This document shows, piece by piece, positions 31,500-41,400 of a stretch of DNA of 64,000 nt. Below the pieces are notes generated by a model, which was given only the letters and a program-made list of their open reading frames with translations, searched no databases and was not told the DNA's origin. The stretch's first letter is position 1; each line of letters begins with the position of its first letter. Source of the stretch: Streptomyces bacillaris (lineage in GTDB: Bacteria; Actinomycetota; Actinomycetes; Streptomycetales; Streptomycetaceae); NCBI RefSeq assembly GCF_003268675.1, contig NZ_CP029378.1:4030001-4094000 (forward strand), given 5' to 3'. The position numbers and the translations under genes are program-made.

Positions 31500-33578
31500 G
31501 TGCGCAACCTGCTGCCGCTCATCAGCTCCCACAGCGCCCACCCGGGCGGCCGTTCCGCGCTGACCTGCCGCTTCCGCTGCGGGGACGCCTGTTTCAAGGA
31601 GACCCCGAACACCAGCGACAACGAGTACGCGGGTGACATCATCGCCCGTGCCGTATCGCGCCGCTCGATGATGCGCACGGCCGCCGTCGTGACGGTCGCC
31701 GCCGCGGCCGGTACGACCGCGCTGACCGGTCCGAACGCCCCGCAGGCGGAGGCCGCCGCGCTCGCCGGCCACGGCCACAAACCGCACCCGCCCCACAAAC
31801 CGGCCCCGTCCGGCGCCCGGGGGCTGCGGTTCTCGCCGGTCGCGCCCAACAAGAACGACAAGGTCACCGTCCCCGACGGCTACGGCCAGAACGTGGTGAT
31901 CCGCTGGGGCGAGCCGATCCTGCGCGGGGCGCCCGCCTTCAACCCGGAGAAGCAGACCGCCAAGGCGCAGGCGGGCCAGTTCGGTTACAACAACGACTTC
32001 CTCTCGCTGCTCCCGCTCCGCGGCGAGCGCGGCCGTCAGGTCCTGGTCGCCAACCATGAGTACACGGACGAGATCCTCATGTTCCGTGGCTACGATCCGG
32101 CCAACCCCACCCGGGAGCAGGTGGAGATCGCCTGGGCCGCGCACGGACTCTCCGTGGTCGTCGTCCAGGAGGAGAGCCGCACCGGCAAGCTGGGCGCGGT
32201 CACCCGTCACCCGCTGAACCGCCGCCTCACCGCCACGAGTGAATTCCGGGTCACCGGACCGGCCGCGGGCAGCCCCCTCCTCCGTACCTCCGCCGACCGC
32301 ACCGGCCGCAAGGTGCTCGGCACCCTCAACAACTGCGCGGGCGGCACGACTCCTTGGGGCACCACGCTGCACGGCGAGGAGAACTTCAACCAGTACTTCG
32401 CCAACGGCACCACCGCCATGCACAAGCGGTACGGGATCGGCTCCGGCGCCACCGAGCGCAAATGGGAGCGGTTCGACCGGCGGTTCGACCTGGCGAAGGA
32501 GCCCAACGAGGCCAACCGCTTCGGCTGGGTCGTCGAACTCGACCCGTACGACCCCGACTCCACCCCGCGCAAGCGGACCGCTCTGGGCCGCTTCAAGCAC
32601 GAGGCGGCCGAGCCCCGGCTGACGGCCGACGGGCGCCCGGTCGTCTACATGGGCGACGACGAGAAGTTCGACTACCTCTACAAGTTCGTCTCCAGCAAGC
32701 GGATGAAGAAGGGCACCTCGCGCGCCGCCCGCGAGCACAACCTGACGCTGCTGGACGAGGGCACGCTGTACGTCGCGAAGCTGACCGGCGACTCCCCGGC
32801 CGCCGAGATCGACGGCAGCGGAAAGCTCCCCAACGACGGCGAGTTCGACGGCAGCGGCGTCTGGATCCCGCTGGCCACCGGCACCACCTCGCACGTGCCC
32901 GGCATGACCGCCGACGAGGTGTACGTCTACACGCGGCTGGCCGGTGACAAGGTCGGCGCCACCAAGATGGACCGCCCCGAGGACGTCGAGCCCTCCCCGC
33001 GCACCGGCCGGGTCTATGTCGCGCTCACCAACAACTCCGACCGCGGCAAGGAGGGCAAGGCCCCGGCCGACGAGGCGAACCCGCGCAACGGCAACAAGCA
33101 CGGGCAGGTCCTGGAGCTGGCGGAGAACTGGGACGACCCGACGAGCGACGGGTTCGCCTGGCGGCTCTTCCTCGTGGCGGGCGACCCGAACGACCCGTCG
33201 ACGTACTTCGCCGGCTTCCCCAAGGAGCGCGTCAGCCCCATCTCCTGCCCGGACAACGTGGCCTTCGACGCCCACGGCAACCTGTGGATCTCCACGGACG
33301 GCAACCGGCTCGGTTCGCACGACGGCCTCTTCGGCGTGGCGACCCAGGGCGACCGGCGCGGCGAGCTGAAGCAGTTCCTCACCGTCCCGACGGGCGCGGA
33401 GACCTGCGGCCCGGTCATCCAGGACCGCCGGGTCCTGGTCGCCGTCCAGCACCCGGGCGAGGTCGACGGCGCCTCGGTGGAGAAGCCCGCGAGCACCTGG
33501 CCCGACGGCCCGGGGAAGATCGTCCGGCCCTCCGTCGTCGCGGTCTGGCGCAAGGACGGACGCGACATCGGGGTGTGA
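31500..33578 (+). CDS. phoX: PhoX-type alkaline phosphatase (DUF839), Tat-exported
   Basis: This 692-residue DUF839/PhoX protein releases phosphate from organic esters outside the cell in characterised members and binds iron and calcium. GTG 31500 follows GGAGGGAATCCAC. The first 50 residues contain Cys23, Cys27 and Cys31 (CRFRCGDAC) and come before a twin-arginine motif (Arg54-Arg55, SRRSMM) and a hydrophobic Ala/Val/Thr stretch. The mature part has typical blocks (VANHEYTDEIL; NNCAGGTTPWGTTLHGEENF; RPEDVEPSPRTGRVYVALTN; ISCPDNVAFDAHGNLW). A PHO box lies upstream, supporting phosphate-starvation control. Confidence 0.9.
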   Translation: MRNLLPLISSHSAHPGGRSALTCRFRCGDACFKETPNTSDNEYAGDIIARAVSRRSMMRTAAVVTVAAAAGTTALTGPNAPQAEAAALAGHGHKPHPPHKPAPSGARGLRFSPVAPNKNDKVTVPDGYGQNVVIRWGEPILRGAPAFNPEKQTAKAQAGQFGYNNDFLSLLPLRGERGRQVLVANHEYTDEILMFRGYDPANPTREQVEIAWAAHGLSVVVVQEESRTGKLGAVTRHPLNRRLTATSEFRVTGPAAGSPLLRTSADRTGRKVLGTLNNCAGGTTPWGTTLHGEENFNQYFANGTTAMHKRYGIGSGATERKWERFDRRFDLAKEPNEANRFGWVVELDPYDPDSTPRKRTALGRFKHEAAEPRLTADGRPVVYMGDDEKFDYLYKFVSSKRMKKGTSRAAREHNLTLLDEGTLYVAKLTGDSPAAEIDGSGKLPNDGEFDGSGVWIPLATGTTSHVPGMTADEVYVYTRLAGDKVGATKMDRPEDVEPSPRTGRVYVALTNNSDRGKEGKAPADEANPRNGNKHGQVLELAENWDDPTSDGFAWRLFLVAGDPNDPSTYFAGFPKERVSPISCPDNVAFDAHGNLWISTDGNRLGSHDGLFGVATQGDRRGELKQFLTVPTGAETCGPVIQDRRVLVAVQHPGEVDGASVEKPASTWPDGPGKIVRPSVVAVWRKDGRDIGV

Positions 33579-33605
33579 CCCCGGCTCCCTCCGGGATGAC
33601 CGCCC

Positions 33606-33638
33606 ATCAGGCCTGTGCCCATCCGGTGCGGGCCTGAT
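33606..33638 (+). terminator. Weak hairpin after phoX
   Basis: ATCAGGCC and GGCCTGAT arms 17 bases apart, with partial further pairing. The stretch 33579-33918 otherwise holds no gene I can support. Confidence 0.45.
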
Positions 33639-33905
33639 CGAGCGGGCCAACCGCACGCCGGGGTGGGAGGCGGCCTGTGGGAGCACCTCCGTCCACGGCC
33701 CCGATCCGGCGGTCAGCCATCGGGTCTGCCGGGCGAGCGACGACCTCGCGTCCAGCGAGTACGCCCCCAGCACCTCCTGCCCCGGCCGCAGGCGGGAGCT
33801 GCACAGCCACCACATGAGCGAGGTGATCGGCGGCCGGGCCCTGACCGTCCCGGCCGCTGGCCCGTTCTCCCGGGAAACGCACGCCGATCCGGACATGCGC
33901 CGGAC

Positions 33906-33911
33906 TAGAGT
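33906..33911 (+). promoter_or_regulatory. -10 element of a leaderless promoter
   Basis: TAGAGT lies seven bases before ATG 33919 of the S4-domain gene, which lacks a ribosome binding site. Confidence 0.45.
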
Positions 33912-33918
33912 CGGACCC

Positions 33919-34320
33919 ATGGTTTCCGGTGATGCGGCGCAGGCTCAGGGAAGCGTCCGGGTCGACGTGTGGATCTGGTCGGTCCGGCTGACGAAGACCC
34001 GTGCGCAGGCGGCGGCCGCCTGCCGGGCCGGGCATGTGAAGGTCGGCGGCGAGCGGGCCAAACCCGCGCAGGCCGTCCGGGTCGGTGACGAGGTACGGCT
34101 GCGCCACGCGGGCCGGGACCGGGTGGTCGTCGTCTCGAAGATCGTGAAGAAGCGGGTCGGGGCGCCGGTGGCCGTCGAGTGCTTCGTCGACAACAGTCCG
34201 CCCCCGCCGCCGCGCGAGCTGGCGATCCAGGTTCCGGTACGGGACCGGGGCGCGGGCCGCCCGACCAAGCGGGACCGCCGCGAGATGGAGCGCCTCCAGG
34301 GCCGCCCGCCGGAGCGCTGA
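33919..34320 (+). CDS. S4-domain RNA-binding protein (Hsp15-like)
   Basis: This 133-residue protein has an N-terminal S4 domain (VRVDVWIWSVRLTKTRAQAAAACRAG-type start, residues about 12-70; HVKVGGERAKPAQAVRVGDEV) and a basic C-terminal tail (AGRPTKRDRREMERLQ). E. coli Hsp15 of the same family binds stalled 50S subunits carrying nascent chains; a ribosome-quality role is inferred here. The start is the ATG seven bases after a -10-like TAGAGT. Confidence 0.88.
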   Translation: MVSGDAAQAQGSVRVDVWIWSVRLTKTRAQAAAACRAGHVKVGGERAKPAQAVRVGDEVRLRHAGRDRVVVVSKIVKKRVGAPVAVECFVDNSPPPPPRELAIQVPVRDRGAGRPTKRDRREMERLQGRPPER

Positions 34321-34366
34321 GCCGAGCCACGGCCCCGTGGCGGTCCCTGCGGGGTGCCGTCCCGCT

Positions 34367-34380
34367 GTTTCACGTGAAAC
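34367..34380. promoter_or_regulatory. parS site 4 (ParB-binding palindrome)
   Basis: A perfect GTTTCACGTGAAAC in the gap between the convergent S4-domain gene and the four-TM membrane protein gene. Confidence 0.9.
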
Positions 34381-34403
34381 TGCGGGGGACGGGCCGCTCC
34401 GGG

Positions 34404-35321
34404 CTATCCGGCCCTCCGGCGTCCCAGCAGCACCCGGGCCACCACCGCCCCCACCAGCAGGACCGTGCCCACCACCAGCACGACCCACACCGTGGTCCGC
34501 AGCGAGTCGGTCAGGGCGTCGACCACCGCCGCGGCCGCGTCCCGGTCATCGCCGGGCACCTCGTCCAGCACCCGGCTCCGGCCGACGGCCACCAGGATCC
34601 GCATCACGATCGCGCCGAGGACGAACCCGGCGCCCACCGCCGCCGTGGCGGTCAGCCCGGCCCGGACCCCTCTCCGTACCGTCGCGATGCCCACCACCAG
34701 GACGAGCAGCACCAGGGTGGCGACGGCCGGCCAGATGCTGCAGTAGCGCAGCCAGCGGAACGAGTCCCGGAGGGTGTCCGCGCGGTCGGCGCCGATCACC
34801 GTGATCTCCGTCCGCTCGACCGGGATCTGATCCGCGAACGGCACCCCCTGGCGCACCAGATCCTGCTTGACCTGCTCGATCACCGGCCGCAGGTCGATGG
34901 TGACCGCCTCGCCGCTGTCACCGTCCAGGGCGGTGGTCACGGCCTGGTGGGCGGCCCGGTTCGCGGTGTCCCAGGCGGCGCGGAAGGCCTCGGTGGAGGT
35001 GAAGGAGCGCACGGTCTCGTGCAGGAAGTCCCGGACGGTCTCCTGGAGCGGGCCGAGATCGATCTGCTCCATGGCCTTCTCGGTGACCAGGTCCGCGACG
35101 GTGCTCCGCACCGCCGGGTCGGAGGAGAGCGGGGAGACGGCGGCGACATAGCGGTCGGTGTCGTCGATCTCCAGGTCGGCCCAGGCCGAGAGCGCGCTGA
35201 ACGGCACCAGGACCGCGAGCAGGACGAGCAGGACGGCCGAGAGGGCCACCGAGCCCGCCGGGATCCCCCGGGCCGTCGAAGCCGCCGGGCCGGCCGAGTC
35301 CGCCGAGTGAGAGGTCCGCAC
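34404..35321 (-). CDS. Integral membrane protein of unknown function
   Basis: This 305-residue protein has one N-terminal helix (VALSAVLLVLLAVLVPFSAL), an extracytoplasmic domain of about 150 residues (WADLEIDDTDRYVAAVSPL; VADLVTEKAMEQIDL; DLRPVIEQVKQDLV) and three C-terminal helices (about 205-300). The GTG at 35321 has a purine tract only one base away, so a downstream start such as the GTG of VALSAV is possible. Similar proteins are frequent in Streptomyces without an assigned role. Confidence 0.75.
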   Translation of the reverse strand: MRTSHSADSAGPAASTARGIPAGSVALSAVLLVLLAVLVPFSALSAWADLEIDDTDRYVAAVSPLSSDPAVRSTVADLVTEKAMEQIDLGPLQETVRDFLHETVRSFTSTEAFRAAWDTANRAAHQAVTTALDGDSGEAVTIDLRPVIEQVKQDLVRQGVPFADQIPVERTEITVIGADRADTLRDSFRWLRYCSIWPAVATLVLLVLVVGIATVRRGVRAGLTATAAVGAGFVLGAIVMRILVAVGRSRVLDEVPGDDRDAAAAVVDALTDSLRTTVWVVLVVGTVLLVGAVVARVLLGRRRAG

Positions 35322-35452
35322 CCCTCCAGGGAATCCCCTCCGGAGCCGGGCCGCTGCGGACCGTACGCCGTTCGAGTTGCCGGGGCGCGCGGGCGGGTGT
35401 GCTCTGGAGGGACGGGAGCGCGTGACGGGGGTGACGGAAGGAGCTGTCCGCG

Positions 35453-35860
35453 ATGGTCACACACGCAGCCATGCCCGGCAGGAAGCGGGCCGGAGCACAC
35501 GCACGGCCCCGCAGTCTCAGTCCGTACGCCGTGGGGGTGCCGCTGGCGCTCGGCATCATCTACGGGTTCTACGCCGCGTTCATCCGCCGTGACGGCGGTC
35601 CCAGCACCGGCGGACAGGTCGTGCTGGGCCTGGTCTCCGGAGCGGCGCTGGCGGCTCTCTGCTTCGCGCTGGGCCGGATCCAGCGCGATCTGCGGCACGG
35701 GCTGCGGGCCGTGGCGTACGGCGCTCTGACCGCCTGTGCGATCGGCTTCCTGGTGAGCCTCACGGACACCAGCGTGCTGCGGTCCGCCGGGTTGGGGCTG
35801 GTGGTCGGCGCGGGTGTCTTCCTGGCCACGTTCTACCTCTTCTACTCACGGGAGCCCTGA
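35453..35860 (+). CDS. Small four-helix membrane protein
   Basis: This 135-residue protein has a basic N-terminus (MPGRKRAGAHARPRSL) and four hydrophobic helices (about 28-46, 56-74, 84-102, 110-128). GAAGGAG lies eight bases before ATG 35453. It is divergent to the preceding membrane protein gene. Function unknown. Confidence 0.8.
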   Translation: MVTHAAMPGRKRAGAHARPRSLSPYAVGVPLALGIIYGFYAAFIRRDGGPSTGGQVVLGLVSGAALAALCFALGRIQRDLRHGLRAVAYGALTACAIGFLVSLTDTSVLRSAGLGLVVGAGVFLATFYLFYSREP

Positions 35861-35907
35861 CGCCGGAGCCGGCCGCGAGGCCCCGTCCAGCAGTGCGTTC
35901 CGCCCGT

Positions 35908-35946
35908 GGGGCGCGGCCGCCAGATCCGATCTGGCGGCCGCGCCCC
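35908..35946 (+). terminator. Terminator after the four-helix membrane protein gene
   Basis: A perfect 18-bp inverted repeat beginning GGGGCGCGGCCGCCAGAT, with a three-base loop. Confidence 0.85.
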
Positions 35947-36004
35947 GGCATCTGGCGCCCCAGGGGTGAGGGCACCGGAGAACGAGCGGGAGGAGGCGGG
36001 AGCG

Positions 36005-36571
36005 ATGACGGACGACGAGCCGCTGCGGGTGGCGGTGATCATCGGCAGCACGCGCGAAGGACGGATCGGCGACGCGGTCGGCCGCTGGTTCATGGAGCGC
36101 GCCCGGGCACGGGACGAGCTGGACCTCGCCGTGCTGGACCTCGCGGAGTTCGACTTCCCCGTGCACTACCCGCAGCGGGCGACGGAGCAGATGACCGAGT
36201 TCACCGGAGCGATCGGGAGGGCCGAGGCCTTCGTCGTGGTCACCCCGGAGTACAACCGCTCCTTCCCCGCCTCCCTCAAGCAGGCCATCGACTTCGCCTA
36301 CGACGAGTGGCAGGCCAAGCCGGTCGGCTTCGTGAGCTACGGCCACGGCTCCTCCGGGCTCTACGCGGTGGAGCAGCTCCGCTCGGTCTTCACGGAGCTG
36401 CACACGGTGACCCTGCGCAACGGGGTCGCGCTCGACTTCCTGCACACACCGCTGGAGGACCACGCCGGAGCCTGCGCGCGGGACCGGGCGGTCGGGCTGA
36501 TGCTCGACCAGCTCGGCTGGTGGGGCCGGGCCCTGCGCGAGGCCCGGGCGGTCCGCCCGTACGTCTCCTGA
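36005..36571 (+). CDS. NADPH-dependent FMN reductase
   Basis: This 188-residue flavodoxin-fold reductase has the FMN phosphate loop IIGSTREGRIGDAVG and the second FMN motif VVVTPEYNRSFPASLKQAID. It reduces flavins or quinones with NADPH. ATG 36005 is preceded by GGGAGGAGGCGGGAGCG. It lies 60 bases before an ABC exporter operon and could be cotranscribed with it. Confidence 0.88.
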   Translation: MTDDEPLRVAVIIGSTREGRIGDAVGRWFMERARARDELDLAVLDLAEFDFPVHYPQRATEQMTEFTGAIGRAEAFVVVTPEYNRSFPASLKQAIDFAYDEWQAKPVGFVSYGHGSSGLYAVEQLRSVFTELHTVTLRNGVALDFLHTPLEDHAGACARDRAVGLMLDQLGWWGRALREARAVRPYVS

Positions 36572-36631
36572 CGGCCGGGACGGCGACGGCACACGCCGAG
36601 ACAACGACGACGACCTACAAGGAATGGATTC

Positions 36632-37599
<968 letters not shown>

Positions 37600-37603
<4 letters not shown>

Positions 37604-38457
37604 GCACCACGACCACCAAGACCGAGTTGGAGGACGTCGCGCTCGCGGCGCCGGACGCGGAGCGCCTGTCGGCTCTCCTGGTCGGTCTGGACCGGCCGCC
37701 GAGGCCCAGCGCGCTCTCGGCCTCGCTCACCTTCGGCTGGCGGGCCATGCTGAAGATCAAGCATGTGCCGGAGCAGCTCTTCGACGTGACGGCCTTTCCG
37801 ATCATGCTCGTCCTGATGTACACGTACCTCTTCGGAGGGGCGCTGGCCGGCTCCACGCAGGAGTACATCCAGTTCCTGCTGCCCGGCATCCTGGTGATGA
37901 GCGTCGTGATGATCACGATGTACACGGGCATCGCGGTCAACACCGACATCGCCAAGGGCGTCTTCGACCGGTTCCGTACGCTGCCGATCTGGCGGCCCGC
38001 ACCGATGGTCGGCTATCTGCTCGGGGACGTCCTGCGCTATCTGCTGGCCTCGGTGGTGATGCTCACCGTCGGCATGATCATCGGCTTCCGGCCGGAGGGC
38101 GGGGTGCTCGGGGTGCTGGCCGGGGTGGCCCTGCTGCTGGTGTTCTCGTTCGCGTTCTCGTGGATCTGGACCATGTTCGGGCTGATGCTGCGCACGGAGA
38201 AGTCCGTGATGGGCGTCAGCATGATGGTGATCTTCCCGCTGACCTTCCTCAGCAATGTCTTCGTCCTCCCGAGCACGATGCCGGGCTGGCTGCAGGCGTT
38301 CGTGAACAACAGCCCCATCACCCACCTGGTCTCGGCGGTGCGCGGGCTGATGGCGGGCGACTGGCCCGTCGCGGATCTCGCCTGGTCGCTGGGGTGGGCC
38401 GGAGTGATCATGCTCGTCTTCGGCGCCGTGACGATGCGGCTCTACAACCGGAAGTGA
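37600..38457 (+). CDS. ABC-2 type permease (DrrB family)
   Basis: This 285-residue permease has a cytoplasmic N-terminus and six hydrophobic helices, with the ABC-2 motif region QFLLPGILVMSVVMITM and the late LTFLSNVFVLPSTMPGWLQAF typical of DrrB. Translationally coupled to the ATPase. The substrate is unknown; no biosynthetic genes lie nearby. Confidence 0.9.
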
Positions 38458-38461
38458 CCGG

Positions 38462-38497
38462 TGGCGGCTGTGACTCGGCGTCGGGTCACAGCCGCCA
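38462..38497. terminator. Bidirectional hairpin containing the stop codon of the AAA gene
   Basis: Perfect 13-bp arms (TGGCGGCTGTGAC / GTCACAGCCGCCA) around a ten-base loop. The right arm includes the last codons and stop (38486-38488) of the minus-strand gene. Confidence 0.7.
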
Positions 38498-41400
38498 GTC
38501 GGGGGTGCGGCCGGGGCGGTAGGCGCAGGTTGTCCCCGTGGTCACGGACTCCCGCAGATGCGCCGCCAGTTCGGGGTGGAGGGAGTCCAGTTTGCGCAGG
38601 GTGTCGCGGATCCGGGCGGTGACCGTCTTGCGGGCCCGCTCGGTCTGGTCGCCCAGGCGGCGGCTCCGGCCACCGAGGCCCGCCGCTGTGCGCAGCTGGT
38701 CCAGGAGGGCCTGCCGCTCCCGGTCGTACGCCTCCACCTGCCGGGTGTTGTCCCGGGCCGCCGCACGGTCTATCTCGGCGTCCAGCCGGTCCAGGTGCTC
38801 CTTGTAGCGGCGCTTGGCCTCCTCGTCGAGCACCGGGTCACCGCCCAGCTGCCCGGCGGCGACCACGGCGCTGCCGCCCTGGGGGGCGAGCAGTTGTACG
38901 GCCGGGACGTCCGCGCCGGGGAGCCCCAGGAGGCTGTGCAGGTCCCGCAGCCCCTTGGCGTCGGGCATGTGCACGGTCCGCCCGTCCCAGCGCAGCTGCC
39001 AGACGGGCCCGTCGCGACGGAACTCGGCGGCCGGGGCGGGGGCTTCGCCGGAGCCCGAGCCGGAGCCGGGCTCGGAAGGCGTGGTGGTGGAGGTGGTGTC
39101 AGGGGAGGGGAAGGCGGGGGTGGTTGGTGTGGCTGCTCCGGATGTGTCGGCGGGGAAGGCGAGTTCCGGGGGTGCGGCGGCTGGGCGCCGGGCCGTGGGC
39201 CAGGGGGCCGTGCGGATGGAGGCCGCTTCGGAGGTCAGGTGGTGCAGGCCCAGCTCGGCCGCCTCCCGCTCCGCTTCGGTGAGGATCGCGCGGGCCCGGC
39301 CGGTGTCGCCCGGCTCCGCGCGGGCGAGGAGGGAGCGGGCCAGGTCCAGCCGGGAGCGTACGGCCCAGGGGCGGGCGCCGAGGCGGTCCGCGGAGGCGGT
39401 GGCCTCGGTGAGCGCGGCCACCGCCGCGTCCCGGTCGTGGCGGGCGGCGGCGAGCATCCCGAGCCAGAGGTCGACGGGGCCGCTGATGTCGCACCCGTAC
39501 AGCGAGACGATCCACTGGCCCGTGTAGGGGGTGAGTTCGTCCTCCGCGCGGGCGATGACGTGCCGGTCGCCGGTGGCCGCAGCGGTCCGGGCCAGCAGCC
39601 GGAGCCAGAGCGGCATGAACACCCGTGGGTAGGGGGCGGAGCGGTCCGACTGCTCGGCGATCAGGCGGAGGGCCGGGGCCGCGTCGCCCTGCTCGACCGC
39701 GGTGAGCGCCTCCAGCAGCCGGGGGTACGGATACCGGACGCCCGGGAGTGTGGCGAGGACCTTCTCCGCCTCCGCGAACCGGCCCTGGAGCAGATACAGG
39801 GACCAGCGGAGATGGGACCGCATGAAGCCGAACGCCTCGTGCTCCTCGCCCTCGGGGCCGAGCACCTCGTCCCGCAGCGCCTCGGACGCCTCGCCGAACC
39901 GGCCCTGGAGGGCGGCGATCAGGCTGCTGTCGACGGCGATGGACACGGCGAACCGGGGCAGCTCGGAGCGCTCGGCGGCCCGGACGAAGGTGCGGAACTG
40001 ATCGATGAAGGCCGGGTCGCCCAGCTCCAGCAGGGTCACCCACCGCATGGAGGCGGCGTGCAGCTCCATGTCCAGGTTCTGTGTGCGGCGGCCGAGGACG
40101 GCCATCTCGTCCGTCAGCCCCAGCCGCTCCACCGCCGAGCCGAGGCCCCAGACGGAGTCGTGGCGGGCCCAGAGGGAGAAGGCGAGGGCCTCGTCGTCCG
40201 AGCCGTCGCGGGCGAGGGCCATGATGTGGATGGCCAGCTCCTGCGCGAGCCGGTCGGCGGAGAGGCCGTCCTGCCCGTCCTTGCTGGTGACCTTGCGGTG
40301 GGCCTCGCTCAGGAAGGCCACCATGAACGCCTCGCTGCCGCCGAAGGCGCCCTGGCGGTAGAGGGTGATCGCCACCCGGGCCACCAGCTCGGGGTCGTCC
40401 AGCTCCCGGGCCAGGGCGACCGCCCGGTCCAGCAGGCGCTCCCCCTCGGCGGGCTCCCCGGTGTGCCGCAGGTGTTCGCCCAGGTCGAGACAGATGAGCG
40501 CGACCCGGCGGCGGTCATGGGCCGGGAGGCCGTCGGCCCCGCGCCCCGGCGTGCCCGCCGCTGCCGCTTCCCCGGCCGCTCCGGGCGAAGCCCCCGGCCC
40601 GGAGCCCGTATCCGCTTCCCCGCCCCCCTCCGTCGCGCCACCCGTCTCCGACTCCTCGCCCGCCTCGCCCGTCTCGCCTTCCTCGCCCGAGGCGACCGCG
40701 AGGGCCCGGCGGTAGTGGCCGGTTGCCTCCTCGTCGGCCAGGCGCCCCGAGGCGTCCCGGGCGGCGGCGAGCAGCAGATCGATCCGGCGGTCGCGCTCCA
40801 GCTCTCCCCCGGCGAGGTGGGCGTGGCGGGCGAGGTCCCCGGGCCGCACGGCGTCGTCGAGGCCGCCGTGCGCGTCCAGCGCCCGTACGGCGGCGGCGTG
40901 GCGGCGGCGGGCCTCCGCCTCACCGAGGGAGGCGTACAGCGTCTCGCGGAGCAGGTCGTGGGCGAAGGCGTAACTCCCGGAGGGGCGCGGGACGACGACC
41001 CGGGCGATGACCGCCGACTCCAGCAGCCGCTCCACCCGGGGGATTGGGGAGCCGTGCACCACGGCCAGCACCTGCCGGCGGAACTCCCGGCCCAGCAGGG
41101 CGGCGGACGTCAGCAGCGAGACGACCTCCCCGGGCAGCAGGCTCAGCCGCTGCCGGACGGCCTCCCGCACGCCGGGCGGGATGGTGGAGACGGGGCTGCC
41201 ACTGTGCCAGAGCCGGGCCGTCTGCTCGACGAAGAACGGGTTGCCGCCGGTGCGCCGGTGGACCTCGTCGACCAGGTGCGGGGCGGGCTCGCGGCCCGTG
41301 GTCACGGCCATCAGCGCCCCCACCTCGTCCCGGCCGAGGCCGGTCAGCGTGAGGGTGGCCGAGGCGCGCGCCACGAGGGGCAGGATCAGCTGCTGGAGCG

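Noticed and set aside
33579..33918. Possible small genes between phoX and the S4 gene
   Set aside because: Short frames exist on both strands (for example a minus-strand frame starting MWWLCSSRLRPGQEVLGAY), but none has a ribosome binding site together with a recognisable family, and they overlap each other.
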